NCBI GenBank assembly: GCA_012295275.1
Contig: CM022670.1
Coordinates: 32,821,938-32,885,937, forward strand
Direction: 5' to 3'
Length of the DNA stretch: 64,000 bases
From: Chrysomallon squamiferum
Taxonomy: Eukaryota; Mollusca; Gastropoda; Neomphalida; Peltospiridae
Shown here: in pieces, positions 1 to 39,000 of the stretch
How positions within the stretch are numbered: position 1 is the stretch's first letter
Layout: every line of letters begins with the position of its first letter
Made by a program: the position numbers and the translations under genes
The notes under the pieces: generated by a model
What the model was told of the DNA's origin: nothing
What the model saw: only the letters and a program-made list of their open reading frames with translations
Databases searched by the model: none

Positions 1-3000
1 TGCCGTTTGTGTCAGACACTAATAAAATTTCTTACACTGAAATACTTTTTTTTAGGAAAATGAAACTTTTTTTTATTTATATATTTTTTTATTATGCTGT
101 CTTTCAGTGCATACATATGGATGTGTGTATTTAATCTAGATTACAACACTTGGGGAAACAAATAGCAACAAACAAACAAAAAAGGTGTTTATTATGAAAA
201 TCCTGTGGAAAGATAATTACATAACTATAAATATTTCTTTAACTGGTTCAAAAACAGAAATAACAAACACACAACTAAAGTGAAATCTTTTCTGATTACT
301 TTGTCATGGTGCATGTTATTTGTTATTTATTATTATTAGGTTTTTTTTAAAGTGTAATAACTCTTTTTTATTCTTATTGATTGCAACTGATTTTTTTCTG
401 GTCTCTAAGTCATTTTGATGGTAACATTAACTATCATGAATTATAGTCCTGCCATTGTAATTTGACGTCATACTGTATGTGTTATATAAGTTGATTGTAG
501 CTGAAATAAAATTTATTACACTCAAAGCTATTTAGAGATTAAATTACATCAGAAACTGCAGTATTTATAGCTTAAAATAATCTAGTGTTTGAGAGAAGGT
601 TAAGTATGAAAGTAACATTATGTTTAGTAAATGACAGAAGATTTAATATTTTGCTCCAATTATGAATCCTGGAAAATTATATATAATTTTTCACTAATTT
701 AAATTTTTGATGATCTAATGATTTGTTAATGTTACATTTTTAAAATTATTTTTACAAGTTTATTTTGTTTTTGTTTTTAAAACAAATTATTATAATAATA
801 ATTATTATTGTTATTACTGATTAAAATCTAAGACAGAATAACCACAGACAAACACATAATGATTTTGAAATTTTTGAATAAATAATAAATCTCCTGACCT
901 TCTCCTCACACCTGAAAACTGAAGAAGGGGGAAAAAAAAAAAAATCCAACTAAAAGAGATCGATATACTCCAGAATTAAATTCTAGTAATAAATAAAGAC
1001 CATACAAGATTAAAGGCACATTTCTCATTAATTTTCTTGCTTCAGATTCACGATAATGAAATTTGCACAACTGATGTGAAAGTTTTCTCAGTTACTGGTT
1101 TTAAGCAGTGTGATAAATTGGGAAGTGAAAAGAACACAAGAAACTGAATTACATTTTTTTGCTTCAGAATATTAAAAATACAAAATAATATAAACAGAAT
1201 GAAACAGTTTTATAAAAAAAAAAATCTTTTTTTGAAGCTACAGAGAAAAGCAATAAAAAGCTTTTGAATTGTAATAGATTATTTTCATCTAGTCTATTGA
1301 TAAAACTGTAGGATCATGGCAGGCATTTTATAATGTTTGTTTTCTTTGTAAAGGAATGCATACATTCATTATCATTATAGCTGGAAAAAAAGAAAACTGA
1401 TATTATAAGCCCACCTTTTTTTTTTTTTTCTTTTTTTTTAAACATTGGTTTTTAAGTTAGGTAGAAAATACATTTATTTTGAAATATATTTTTGATTATA
1501 GAATTAAAGATTTATTATAACGTGAAGCCATTATTTAGGAATTCATTTTAATTTTTGTTTACAATAAAATGATTATAATTTGTTTATGTATAAATTGAAA
1601 ATCACCAAAAAATAAAAAATAGAAAATCATCAAATGTAGGGTATTTTCCATGGCCAATCTGTAAACTTGATTTTATTTGGAATAGAACATTTTTGGCATT
1701 TTCTTGAACCCTTCTTGCTCTTAAGGAAAGGTTACTACGAAAAATGGATAGGTCTTTGTATGTAGGACAAAATTAATTGAGACAGAAATGAATGGTTAGT
1801 AATTCATATTGATAATCTATGACACTGTCTCTCATACAGTACTGTGTTCACACTAATGGCCACTTTTAATTCCATTTACAGCTAATGGTTCTCACATTTC
1901 TTGTCCCCTGTGCCAACTTTAACAGGGATAGGAATAGTTTCATAGGCCCAAAAACATTTAAAAGAAATTTCTTTACTTTCAAGCATTTCATTTTCACACT
2001 TTGTGTCTGAAAGCATTGTGTTGTTAAGAAATGTTAATAAAATTGATTCCAAAAGAATTTAAAAAGATATATAATTGATATAATACATACATAAATGAAA
2101 CTAAATAAAAGTAATTTTACATTAACCGAAAATCTGTTGTCTTGATAAAGATATATACTTATTTAAAATATAAAAATGAAAATTAATTCAAAACGTCGGT
2201 AATTATTTTAAAAGTAAATCTTTAAGTAATAATAATTTTTAAAAATCATTGTTAGAACATAAAAATAAACATTATTTTACTCAACAGTCAATAGAATTGG
2301 TGAGAATGCTTTTTTTTCTTCTTTTTTTTTTTTTTTTATTATTTTTCTTTCTCCCCTGTGCGTATTAAATACAATGGTTGATAATGCTATCAGATTTTAT
2401 GTTCAGAAATTTTTATTTTATTTTATTCATTGGTGGCTTAATTTGACATATAGTCCTTGTAAAGAAATAAGACAAAACCGGAAAGAAGGAAAAAAAAAAA
2501 AAAAAAAATGTGAATGTGGTAAACACCATGTTATTGTTCTTATTATTTAGTAAAAACATAGTGTTATTGTTTACTCTTATTGTAATTAAGCACCTGCTTG
2601 TTCTTAAGAATTTATGTACAGAAAAAAACATAATAATGAGAATAATTACCAGGACTCATCAGGAGGAAAATTGATCAATTTGAAAGTGTAGGTAGTTATT
2701 TGCTCAGATATCCTAAGCTCTGAATAAACAATATAATGGTAGTGAAACATGCTAGCACAATTTTCCCCTCAGATCTGTATTATTACATTATATGTATAAT
2801 TACCACAAATACAGTAATAATAATGATAAAAAAGATGATGTTGTTGTTATTATTATTATTATTATTTTAAAGGAACATCATTTCTGAAGCTCACTTTTAA
2901 AGTTACTTGTTAAATTTATTTTTAAATTTGGCAAAACAAAGTGCATGTTTTTTTTCTTAAAAATGACATTACCACCATGTTATTGGTTTTTCAAAGAAAT

Positions 3001-5214
3001 CATCCTGCTACTTGTTGAATTTTATGGATGTTGATTTGGTTTTAATTTCTTCTTGAAGATTTCTGTTTCATCATAATCAACATGTATTCAACATGGCACA
3101 GGTTTAATTATCTTCTTAATCAATATAGCTAATTAAAGCTCTTCGTGTTTCAACTGTAATTTCTAGTCTCAAATTGCCTGATTATAACCATTTGCTCTTT
3201 ACATAGATACATCTTCTGAACTTTTGATCTCATTACATGGTCTCCAGCTGAAACACATCCTCTGAACATTGTTAACCCTGCTGGCACATTGTTTTGAAAC
3301 CCCAGGTTATTAACACTTGTCTTGCTGAAAAATCTAAACATAAAAATAAAGTTTGGATAAGAATATTTATATTATGCATATAATAATATAGAAAAACATA
3401 TTTTTGTTTTTATGTTCTGTAATTAGTATTCTCAATACACAAGTATTTTCAAGAATGAGTATATGAGCGAGTGTAAGTGTGTGAGGAGAGGGCGACAGAG
3501 ATGGTTATGACTAGTAATGTGATGCCCTGTCATAGTATAACAGTTTTGATTAAAGGATGTGTGCATGTAATGTTAGGTTTTATTAAAACGAAAATAAAAA
3601 AGAAAACAAGTTTTTATACCTCGAGGAACTTTCAAAAATAAATAATTTTCTTATCCTTTTTAAATTGAATTTTGAATGAAAAATGAGTGAATGAGGAAGT
3701 GAAGTTCATTGGAAAGTATGTGACAAAATCCAAAACAGATTAATCTGATGAAGTCCACAGGAAATTATTTTATAGTCAGAAAAAGAACAGTGATGAAGCA
3801 TACTTACGTGGTCTGCTTCAAGCTGTAATGACGCAGAAGACTATGATTAGTAAATGAACTGTTGGCAAGAGAAGTACAAGAAGAATGTGGGCAGAATAAC
3901 AACTCCATGTTTTCACTTGCAGACATTGTTATGTGCAGCTAGCTTCAACAATTAATTTAGTCACATTAGTGTTCATGGTCTATGTCCTGTCTTTGGTAAT
4001 TGAATTTGATAATGCTTCACTTGATGGTCTGAACTGTAAGCCTGTTGGAGAAAACAAAATTCATCTTATTGTTTATACGACTTCTCAAGATGGAATATGA
4101 AAGGTCTTCTATATTGTCACAGAAAATAATTATCAGTTAGATGGGGTATGAAAATAAGAGAAAATACATGATTATGGAAGAAACTTGTTTAAACAAAAAG
4201 TTCTGAGTTGTCAAATTTAAACTTCAAGAATTGTTTTTTATGTTTTAAAATGATCACTTTGGTTATTTGCAACTACTTTTGTTTTGTTTTTTAAGTATTA
4301 ATAAAAGTTTATACATGGTATTTATTTTACTTGTCATAAAACATGATGAAAATCTTTTACTTTACAGATCTGGTTAAAATATTACAATCTAATGAACAAT
4401 TCTTTTTGGTATTGTTCATAAAATCAGTTTCCAAAGCATATTAACTGCAATGCGTGAAATCTTAGAAAAATCCACTTAACTGATGATCAACAAGCAATAA
4501 AAATCTGTCCTTATTTATCCAGTAATTTTTATCTGCTGTCATTTATCGAATGACAGATGGACACTTTTATGAGAAATTGTGAACCTTTCAGCCAAATTGT
4601 TCTGTCATGTAAAGTGTGTTAATTTATTTCTCTCTGCCTTCATGTATATGTGTTTGATGTCACTGCATTCCAATAAAACTGCTTGCCTGACAGAAGCAAA
4701 TGCATGCACTCTGTGTAAAGAGATATAAATGTCAAATGCATTTACTCAGTTCCAAACCTTAAATGAATTGATCACATTTCTCTATTTGCATGTGTACTTT
4801 ACAATTTGTCTGTTTATATATCATTCTTTAAATGTGCTTCCCATTATTTATAAATAAAACCTTCAATTACTGAGATTATTAAGATCCATTGTTGTTTGTG
4901 TCCTTTTTAAACAACAACAAAAAAAAAAAAAAAAAAACCCAGAAATTTAATGTTAATAAATATATATGATTGGGATATTTGTGTCTTGAAAGTGTAAGTA
5001 TTACTGTGGCATGGATTTAGAAACTATTAACTTCTTAAATCAATAAAGGACTGTATAAAAAAATATGAATTTCTGAATATATATTTTTTTGTACTGACTT
5101 AAGTAACTGTTATTTTGAATAGAACTGACATTTTAATAGATTGGATATAATGTATTTACTTTTTTCGATATTTTTTATTACTTGTTTTGTTTCATTTTTT
5201 ATTTTTATTTTTAG
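1..5214. other. Gene-free AT-rich stretch, probably intron or 5' flank of MAST
   Basis: I see no exon with recognisable protein similarity here. The sequence is AT-rich with poly-A/T runs and short ATT repeats. The first recognised MAST exon begins at 5215 with a split codon, so this stretch is most simply the 3' part of a long MAST intron. Short unrecognised upstream exons cannot be excluded. Confidence 0.5.
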
Positions 5215-28655
<23,441 letters not shown>

Positions 28656-31115
28656 TGGGAACGTCATGGATTTGTAGTGTAATATTTGTTTGCTTTAAAC
28701 TGATGAATAGTGGGGATAATGACTTAGAACGTTAAAGTTGTTTCTGTGTTCTGGTGATATCATTTAGTTTGAAAAGGCTGTACATTCCAAGCAGATGTTC
28801 TTTATCATAGTCAGTAACAGGAATCCCTGATGATAGTTACGTCAAAATTTGTACAATTACATTTTTAAAAAGTGTTTCAGATGATAATTTGTTCTCTTTT
28901 TCTTAGGTAAAAGTATAATATAAAGGTCCAAATAGATATGCAAGAAAAATGAAACCAACATGAACAGAGTGAATAATTTACAGTATAAAACTTTGTGTTT
29001 TAAATTGAAGTGGAAGAAGATCTGTAAACCTGCCATGTACCATATTACTTGTTCTTAGAGAAATGTGTTTGCTTTATATTTCCTAAATGTGTTATTAATC
29101 CATCTAAATTTGAATGTGTACAAACGTATTTTTCGGATTGTATAGGCAAAATGTTCAATGTATAATATTTCATGACAGCTGTTGATTGTGATGATAAAAC
29201 TGTAGGGCTTTGAAATCAACCTTGTTTTTACATAATTTTACATAAATTTTAGCCCAAGGGCTAAAGATTAGTTCTTAATGATAAAATTTACAAGCGTGAG
29301 CTTAAGGCTGCATGATTTAGTTCTTAATGATATATGTTTAGAAAATGTGCTGGAGATCAACAAAATTAAAGAAAAATGTTCATAAGAATGAGCCTAGAGA
29401 CTACAGGTTTAGTTGTTAATGTTATATATTTACCAGAGTATGAGCGTGCACGCTACAAGATTAATTCTAGAAAATACATGTTTGACGTCAACTTGATCTT
29501 TCTGTGTGACCAAGGAGTTCAAAGTTCATCTTGCACTGATGTATGGCAGAATCTTTCAAGAACTTTGCCACATGGCAAAAACTTTCAAGAATTAGCTTTC
29601 TGAATTCATGATTGTTCCTGGCTGAAGGATAAGGCATTAAGTAAATCCGTTTTATTATTCCAAGGAATATGTAATGGAGCTGTTGATCTCAAACCAGACT
29701 GGGGCTAAAGTAGAATTAAAATGGCATTTGCTGTGTTACTTGCTCAATACCAACAAGATGAAAAAAAAAAATGAAAAAAAGGTAAAAGAGAACTGAAGGT
29801 GCTGCTGTTGTAAATGCACTTTATTTCTGTATTTCAAAATGTTTGTAATTTTTTTTTTTTTTTTTTTTTATATTGCTCATGTTTTTTTCAATTTCTGTTT
29901 TTCTTGAAAAACAGTTGTACAGAAATATTGTTAGTCATTGATGTGTTCATATGCCAAAACCACATTACATTTGCTTTAAATTTTGTATCTTGATGATTAC
30001 TTTGTGAAAGAAATGATAACCAGTTTGTGGGTTAATACTTTGTTTTATTTTTTCTTCAATAGAATTCAGTAGAGGGTGATAAATTGTTCTCTGTCTTTTT
30101 TTTTTACCTCTTTTTAAATGATACTGGTCACATTTTAAAAGATACAACACAGGCATATGCATTAATATATTATCCAAACTAAATAATGATAATCATAAAA
30201 ATTTAAAAACATTTATAACATGATTTCAATATATCAATAAACACTGAAAGTCTTAAATATTTTTTAATTTGGATCTTAGTAAAATTTCAGGTTTTTAATC
30301 TTCTCTTTTTTTTCTTTTTTTTTTAAATTTTATAAATTGACATTATTTAAAAAAAAAATTTACATTACTGTTCTTAAAAAGCAAATATTTGGGGTTTATT
30401 TAATAAAAAATGGCAAGTTAGAAAATAATCTGATATTTTTTTTTTTTTTTTTTTTTTTTTTCAAATAAATGTTGCAGTCTATTTTGAAAAATATCTAATT
30501 AGGAAAGAATCTTTAGAATGTTGTTTTACTGGCTTTTTAAAAAACAAAAGAAAAGAAACAGAGTATATTTTTTTAGGAAAGTATCTTTAATACTTGTTTT
30601 AAAAAAAGAAAACAAAAGATGGGGAATTTGACAAGAGGGAGGTGAGAAAAACCTATTGTATTTCACTAAGGCTGTGATACTAATTCAGGAGAATTTGTAC
30701 AGGTTGTTTACTATGTTGTGCTGTCTGCTGAGCTTGCTAGTCTGTTGTCATTTTATCATTCATTTAAACAGTTCATTCTTATTACCATGTAGTTAGCTGT
30801 CATTATATACATAGACACAAATATATACATATATATATACACATATACACATATACATACATATATATACTGACTTGAAAAAGTCTATTTTTGTATGGCT
30901 TGAATTGTTTTCAATATGTATGTAAATAAGTGTGTGGTTTCTTTCTTTGCGACATAAAATTTTATTAGTATATATTCAGTAAAATGCAGGATGATTTGAG
31001 AAATTTAGTTACTGTAATTTTAAAGTTGTAATTTTGTTTGAAAATGTAGGCTGTATATAATTTGTTTGGGGTTCTTTTTCTTGAAATTGTTGGACAAAGA
31101 AATTAAAAATATATA

Positions 31116-31121
31116 AATAAA
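31116..31121 (+). promoter_or_regulatory. Candidate MAST poly(A) signal
   Basis: AATAAA about 2.46 kb past the MAST stop, followed within 20 bases by a GT-containing stretch (gaccggtgtc). One of several candidates. Confidence 0.3.
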
Positions 31122-31450
31122 CTTATTTTTGACCGGTGTCAGAATTTATAGAGATTCTATTAAAACTTTTGTTTTATGAAATTTGCAGTTTTAATGCTGA
31201 AACAATGTTGAGTTTAATATCTGCTTGTTTGACCAGGTCACACAAATAATTTATGTTTAAGAATAAAAACAGTTTTATATGCTGGTCGTAATTTTGATTG
31301 TTACTTGATAAAATATTCTGGCTGTTTAAGCATGATAACAACATTTGTATACTATACATAATTAATGTTTACAACATAATGTTTGAATTTACATAGTACA
31401 TTTGATTATGAAACTGACTTATTGTGATGAAACAGCTTTATCTTTTGTGA

Positions 31451-31456
31451 AATAAA
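31451..31456 (+). promoter_or_regulatory. Alternative candidate MAST poly(A) signal
   Basis: AATAAA followed by a T/GT-rich downstream element (tgtattttttctgttg-like). It is as plausible as the one at 31116. Confidence 0.3.
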
Positions 31457-34400
31457 AACTTGTATTTTTTTCTGTTGTTTAATGTAATGGTAAATTGAAA
31501 GTCTGTAAATACATAATGGCATAAATTTTGAAATATTTTTAATTTGATAAGAGAATTAATCATTTTGCTTTTACCTTTAAATGATATATTTTATTTTTTT
31601 TGTAATTTCGTGGTGATATTTTGGTGTCAGTGTGGAAATACAAAACCATTTTAAAAAAGGTATACTGCTGATAATGTGGATACTGGAAAATGGTGAAAAA
31701 AGGCTGAATCATCAAATATTTACTCAATATTTGTTAGCAAATAGCAAGTGCTTAAAAAGGTCATAATACATTTAATACCAGTAAGTTTTTGCACAATGGT
31801 TTATATCCATTTATTAGATCGTCCTTTTATTTTATGATGGAAATTTTATTTTTTTGTGTGACACTAATCTACATATTAAAAACATGGTCACAGTCATGTT
31901 ACTGGGATGCAGCAATACAACAACACATTTCAGATGTGGAAATGTTAGAACTTATTTCCTGAGCATTTTTGTTACAAATATAAAGAACTTGTCTTTCAAT
32001 AGCTAATTTGATGTCTGATCATACCTCTTTCAGATATAGATTTTTTTTTTTTTTTTTTAAATAATCAAAATTTAATGATTAAGAAATGTACTGGTACATG
32101 CATTCATTGTCATTAATACTGATAAGACACTGTGCTTTTAAATTGGTGGATATATAACAGCTGTTGAAATTATAGCTTAATTTGTTTTTACATTTTATTT
32201 TAATTAATTTTGATATAATATCTTATCTAGGTTGTGGATGTTGTGCCCATTCACTGTTTGACAGTATCTACATTGTGATCTATACCCAAACATAATAAAT
32301 ATTTTAATTGCACCTGGATTTCTCTGGAGCAGTTACTTAACTTTTTTGTTTATATTTTTTTTTTTTTAAAGTAGAAAAAAAGAGTAAATATTCTATATGA
32401 TCTGTACATATTTTAATATCAGTTGAAACAGCCAGAAAAAATCATATAATGACTAATATAAAGAATTACTTAAGCTTGTATCAAATCAAACAAAACCTCC
32501 TAAAACCACTATAAACATGGGATTCTTATTCCGATTTTTTTTACATAACTGTCTCATTTTATGAGTTTTCGGTTCAGATAGCCTAAGATGGCAGAAACAA
32601 AGGACATTAAGACAGATTTTAAGAAAATATTTTTTGAATGTTCTTGGCTCATAAGAGGAATTTATTAAAGCTCTTGTATAAAGCTCTTGTACAAACAATA
32701 TGATGTGAATTTGTGATAAAACGTTTATCTTAATGCTCATAGCATAATATTTGTTTTGCATATATTGAATATAGCCTGTCAGAAATATATCACACCATGT
32801 ACATAGAGATTTAACGTTTTGTGTGGGTTTTTTTGTCATGTGATAATGTACCAGTATTCCACAAGTGAAATATATTTTAATGGAGTTTAGCTTTTTTTTT
32901 TTTTTTTTGTTGAAAATAGTGATATTTTGTAAATATTTTCCTATTTGTGATGAACACAAGTTGATAGGCGATATAGAAAATACATTGGTATGTTAACAAT
33001 GTGGTGTGTCCAGAACTCAAAAGTGTGAGATAAATTTTGTTATTATAATCTGTCAATTAGTGTTAAAATATTAATAGAAAAACTGTGCTGGTTTAACTTT
33101 AAATAAATAAAAAGAAAAAAAAATGATGAATTTTATGGGAAATTCAATTTTAATGAAATCTATGAGGCATAATGTGAAAAAGAAAAGAAGTAAGAAGTTA
33201 TATATATGAACCAGATTTTAAGAAAAAAAATCAGAAAAAATTACAGAAACTGAATTTGAAATGTTAAAGAAAAAAGCATTATTTATATTTTGTTAACCAG
33301 ATTTTTTTTTTTTATATAAGAAAATTCTTATCTATATTCAGAATCTATGTTCAGGGGTTTTGACAAAAGAATAACTATACTGAAAATTTCTATTTTCTTA
33401 GTGTAAGTATTGTACTGAGTGATAATGTTCAAATCAACTGGACAGGAAGCCACAACTATTAAAACTTAAGATCAGTTAGTTTTTGGGATCAGTTTTTGAT
33501 GGTTGTCTATTGTTCAGCAAAGCTAAAAGTCTGCAGTTTGCTTTACTTACACAGATATTACTGTTTACTATTGCCTATTGGATGTTATTTTATAACTGTT
33601 GTCACTGCCAGTATGTCTTCTTTATCTGTGAATGAATTTAATTTTTATTAAGAATTATGTTTTTTTTTTTTTTTTTTTTTTTTCTTCAATGTCTCTGTAC
33701 TAAAGAATTTTTTTTAAATTTTTTTAATTTTGGCTAGAAAACAGCAATTTCTTTTTCAACAATTATAATAATAATAATTGATTTTAATATTTATTATTTT
33801 CAGAATTTCTTTTTTTAAACAAAAATAATTTTAAATGTTAGATCCGGTCTTCATTGTGATCATATGAATGTCAAAACTCATATGTGGTGTTATTGCACAA
33901 CTAGATGAAGAATTTCTTACATGATCATTTAAAAATTAAAAAAATAAATAATTTATTCTGCCAGATTGATTTTTGTTATTGGATTTCTTTCAGTGATTCT
34001 GTTATCCAAAATGAATTTTTTTACCTGGGATTTACATTTATTTAAAGACAAATGAAAATATTGTATTATGATTTAAATCACTACACTGATGATGAGGTGC
34101 ATTAGGTTTTGTTTAATAAAAGATTTATTAATAGATAATGAAATAGCTTGTATATGTATTTATTGTTAAAAAAAAAAAAAAATCAAATTAAAAATTATAA
34201 ATTAAAATATCTGCCCACACAGAAAAAACAAAACAAAAAACAACACATTTTAAGAGCATGATGTGTGTTAAAAAATGACTAAAAATGCAACAAATGAACC
34301 ATTTAATTGATTTAATAAATTCATACATCCCAGTGAATTTGTTATTCTTATTAAATATAATCTGTAGTCCCTATGGACACCTTTATACTGGACTGAATTG

Positions 34401-35959
34401 GTGTAGGGTATTTTTTGAAAATCTTTTAAATGAATATGTAAAAAAAATCTACTTGTACATCATTTTTATATATTTTTTCATCTTCTGTTAAAAGTCTTCT
34501 GTTCTTCAAGTCATTTGTTGTTTATTGTTAAATGCAGGAAAACATTTTCACATCCTCAATTCCTTCATAATCTTTGTCACTCAGTATTTGAAAAGATTGA
34601 AGGAAATTTTTCATTCATGTACTTTTCATCCTCTGTGGCTTTATCTACTTAAACAGCATTATACAGATCGCTAAATACTGAACAGTTAATGAGAGAGGAA
34701 TTCTGCTGTTACCATCATCTGGGCTATTTTTGTAACAGCACTTGGGGAGATTACACATCGCAGCCTTTGTTACACAAATTACTGAGCATTGGCTGGAATG
34801 AGTAAAAACTACATTTGCCATATTAATCTGCTTTATCTGATTCTTTCATCGTAGCTACATCCAAATAACAATATATCCATTAAATGAATGAATCTTTAAA
34901 TATTGCCTAAAACTAAACATTTAAAAATAAATTATGATAAACAAATTATCAAAATAAAAATAATAATGATAAGCCATTCCAAGATCAGATCCTTAATTTA
35001 AAAAATAATTTAAACAAAATGATAAAAAGAATGTCATGTTTTGGGGTTTTTAGACTGAAGATTTATAATTTACTTTGTTTTTTAATCACAATTAAAAAGA
35101 ACACAACTAAAGAAAATCAGCCATGGAAATTTAAAAAAAGAAAAAGAAGATACTTTTTTGTTTGTATTTATGGTGCCTAAATAAATTAAATTAATAACAT
35201 ACACAATAATATTAAAAATCTAATTTATTTCTTCAGTTTTTATTATTATTATTAAATTTTTACTATGTATATATCAAAAGTGAAAATGGGACTAAATCTG
35301 ATTCTCCTGCAATGATCACCATACACAAATGATGTTTGTTAATGTAATAGAGAAATCCAAAGCTGTTCTCATTAAAACAAGGAATCAAAAAGTATCAAAA
35401 ACACAATAAAATGCCTTCATGATTGTTAGCTATTAGGCTAACTTTTTGTGATTGAAATGTATACAAAAAAAAATACAGTGGAGTAAATTATTTAAAAGAA
35501 TACAATAAATAAGTCTCTTGAATTTTTTTATTTAAGAAATATTTGTCAAAAAGCTCTCTTATGTAAGTCATGTTTGCATATATATATATAAAAAAAAATA
35601 AAAAAATAAAAAATAAAAAATTAAAATAATTTTAAATCATAAGAAAGAATGTGAAGACAATTATTTAAATGTGTAAAAGAGTAAGCCTTCAGAATTATCT
35701 ACAATTTAAAAAACCCACAAAAAACAATCAAACCTGAAAATAAAAAAAAATTAAAACATTCTTCACAATATAAAACATACATTTTACCCAGAGTTTAAAT
35801 CAACATGTATCATATAGATTATTGAAATAAGTACTTCTTTCTTTGTTTAACAACACCCCAGCACAAAAAAAAAAAACAGCTACCGCAGTTTGAAATAAGT
35901 ACATGTAAAAATACCCATATGTTTGTTATATTCTGATGGCAGGGGAAATACGTATGATT

Positions 35960-35965
35960 TTTATT
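35960..35965 (-). promoter_or_regulatory. Candidate NAGLU poly(A) signal
   Basis: AATAAA on the - strand, 67 bases past the NAGLU stop codon. This gives a short 3' UTR typical of invertebrate genes. Confidence 0.55.
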
Positions 35966-36031
35966 GCACATGGTCTTTTATGTTTTATCATTCAACTAAT
36001 TATCACAGAAACATATGGAATGTTTATGTTG

Positions 36032-39000
36032 TTAAACACTTCTGTATCTGGAGAGTGGAGATTCCCACTCATCCTTGTTTTTGTACATAGCTGACCACTT
36101 CTCAAAATGCTTCAAAAATACTGACTGGGTCTTTGGACGCCATTTTGAATGAAGGGCTGTTGCTATTTTTATAGAATCTCCTAAAAAGAAAAAAAAGAAA
36201 AAGGATGGAGATGAGTCACTATTTCAGTGGTTAAACTGGAGAAACACAAAAAAATATATATATATATATATATAAAACAATTATTAATAAAAAATAAATA
36301 AAACAAAACTTAAAATAAAAATATCACTGTTACAATTGTTATATTTAAACAGTAAAATCAAAAAAAAATTAAAAAAAAAGAATAAATATAAAATAGAAGT
36401 GAAATAATGAAATTGTTTATTATTTAAAGTACAAAACCCCCACATACTGTAAAAGAAAAACATATATTAAGACCAAAAAAAAAAAAAAAAGATCGAAAAA
36501 CAAAATAGAAAATGAGATTAATAAAATTAAGAATTAAAATTCATATCACCTGTTGTTGTTGTTGGATAATCTTTAACAGAAAATGTAAATGGCTGTTCCA
36601 CCTTCAGAAATACTTCCTTGTCATATGTCTTTTGATTGAAAGGCTGTTGCTGCAATTAAATCGTATATTTTTTACCATTTAAAAAGTATAATAATAATAA
36701 TAATAATTATAAAAATATAAAAACAAAATTTAAAAACAAATTATAATAATAATTAAAAACAGATTCTTTTTTTTTGGTCAATACTAGAAAAGTTCAAGTA
36801 AGTTTACATAATCAGTAATAAACTGAAGAAAAAAAATTGTAAAAAAAGAAAATACTTTATTGAAGATATAACTGATTGCTGAATAACTGATATACAGAAT
36901 GAATCTTACAATGGTGACATAAATAAGGAAATGAACCGTATTTTTACTGCAGATTATACTAAAATTGGGTTCTGAAACACCAAATTTGATTCCAATGTTT
37001 TCAGACAAAAATTAACAAATGTTCTCAACAGAAAAAAAAACAACCAAAACCTCCTAAGATTTCTTAATAACCAATATACTCAACATCATAGCATTAAGAA
37101 GGTCCCGAATTTTGTAATGATTACACCCAAATCATAATAACAAATATTTTGTGTTCTTGCTGTTTATAATGTTTCGTTTTGTTTGATATTCTTACTTGTT
37201 TCAGACTTTCCAGTAACATGTCTACAAAAAGCAGCCACCTCTGTTTATAATAACTGAAAAAGAAAAGAACATTTTATTGTTGGTGAAAAAAGGAAAAAGT
37301 GTATTAAAATACTTGTGATTAGGATTTAATTACAGTAGAAAAGTAGAAAAAAAAAATCCTTATTATTTGAAAGTTCAGATTATTTAGGCTCAATGCTTTG
37401 TGTTAAGCTATATTTTAAATATGTAAGTATGATTAAAAGTTCAGATGTCACAAAAACATTGAAAAGTGAACAAATGTGTATATTTTACTGAATATTCTTG
37501 TTAAAAGCAATAATAATAAAAATAATAAAAATAAAAATAAAAATAATTAAATACATTCAAAGTTGCAAATAAATCTGTTTTTATGTTGCATTAAAAATAA
37601 AAATAAAACTTAATATTTGTATTCAAAAACAAAAATATCAAAACAACCTGTATTAAAAATAAACTATTCCTTTTTTTAATGATGATATTAAAATGACTAT
37701 AATTTTACAAATTATGGAAATATCACAAAAACAAGTAATTTGTTTCAAAATAAAAATTAAAAACTGTAAAGATTAAAAGTACATACTCGTTTATTAACCC
37801 TGACCACTGCTTTGCTGCATAATCAAGAATCTAAGATAACAGAGGGAAAAAAACCATTTATAATTTTATTTTATGTAAATATCAGAAAACCACTAAAAAA
37901 TATAACAGAATTTTTTTTTTTTTATTAAATGTAAATAAAAATTTAAAAGATTAGTAAAAAACACTTGTTACAGAAATTTCAAGACAAAATATTCTTAAGT
38001 ATTTTTTAACTGACTGAATGATGATTCTGTTACTACTACTAAAATATATAAACAAAACCAAATTCATATTTTGAATTAAATAATTATAAAAAGTAATTTT
38101 ATAGCTTAGAAAAGTAATTAGAGATGATAATTCAAAATGAGCCACATTTAGAAATACTGTCATGGATGATAATTCAAAATGAGGTAGATTTAGATGAAAT
38201 TATTTTTACTTCTTACTTCACCATTGGGTCCCCACAGAGTAACCTGGTTCTTGGCATTGTATATGTAGAGAATGGCTTCTTCAATGTCCAAACCAGCAAA
38301 CTTCTTAGCAGCTTCAACCCAGTTTCCCAACAGAAAATGGTCGTCTGAGGCAAGAAGCATGTCCAGATCAGCCAGCAAGTCAACAATGTTTGTACCTGCA
38401 GATCTGAAACAAAGTTCAAAGAAATTTACTTTAAAGGAATCATTCACATAAATTTTGGTTGTCATTTGAGAACAAAATGCAGGATTCCTTGAAACTTTCT
38501 TGAATATATAAATGCAACATATTGCTATATTTTTTTTTTTTTTTCATTTAAAATATAATCACATATCAATATCTCATGAGTAACCATTTTATTTACCTAA
38601 TTTTATGATGAACAGAGTAAACTTTAAATATAAAAAACCAACTAAAAATCACATGATTTCATATAAAAAACTAGTAGTAATTTTTAAATAAAATGTCAGA
38701 TATGTTACTTACAAAACAGCCACAGAGTTGTTTGTTGAGTAAGCCATCACTAAATCGTGGTAGAAAGACATAGAAGCAATCTGCAGACTGTTTCTAGTAA
38801 CATCAACAAGATCATATCTACAAAAATAAAAATAAAAACATCATTTTATCAATGGAAAAATTAACATTTTAGTAAACTTTTTTCTTTAAACCTCCAAACC
38901 AAAACAGCCTTGCTTCCTTTTTGGTGCTGAATACTGAAGATAGAATTGTGAGAAAGATACTGGTGTGTTTTTGTGTACATATATATATATATATATATAT

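Larger units (their letters stand above)
28656..36031. other. Convergent intergenic / 3' UTR region between MAST and NAGLU
   Basis: The two genes end tail to tail, with 7.4 kb between stop codons. The first few kilobases are probably MAST 3' UTR; several AATAAA hexamers on the + strand (for example 31116, 31451) could end it. Long T runs occur at about 29850, 30440, 32040 and 33660. I see no convincing coding sequence or RNA gene. Confidence 0.6.

Noticed and set aside
32486-32959. 157-residue minus-strand frame in the convergent spacer
   Set aside because: Composition is random-like (Lys/Asn/Ile-rich), there is no domain, and it contains poly-Lys from a T run.
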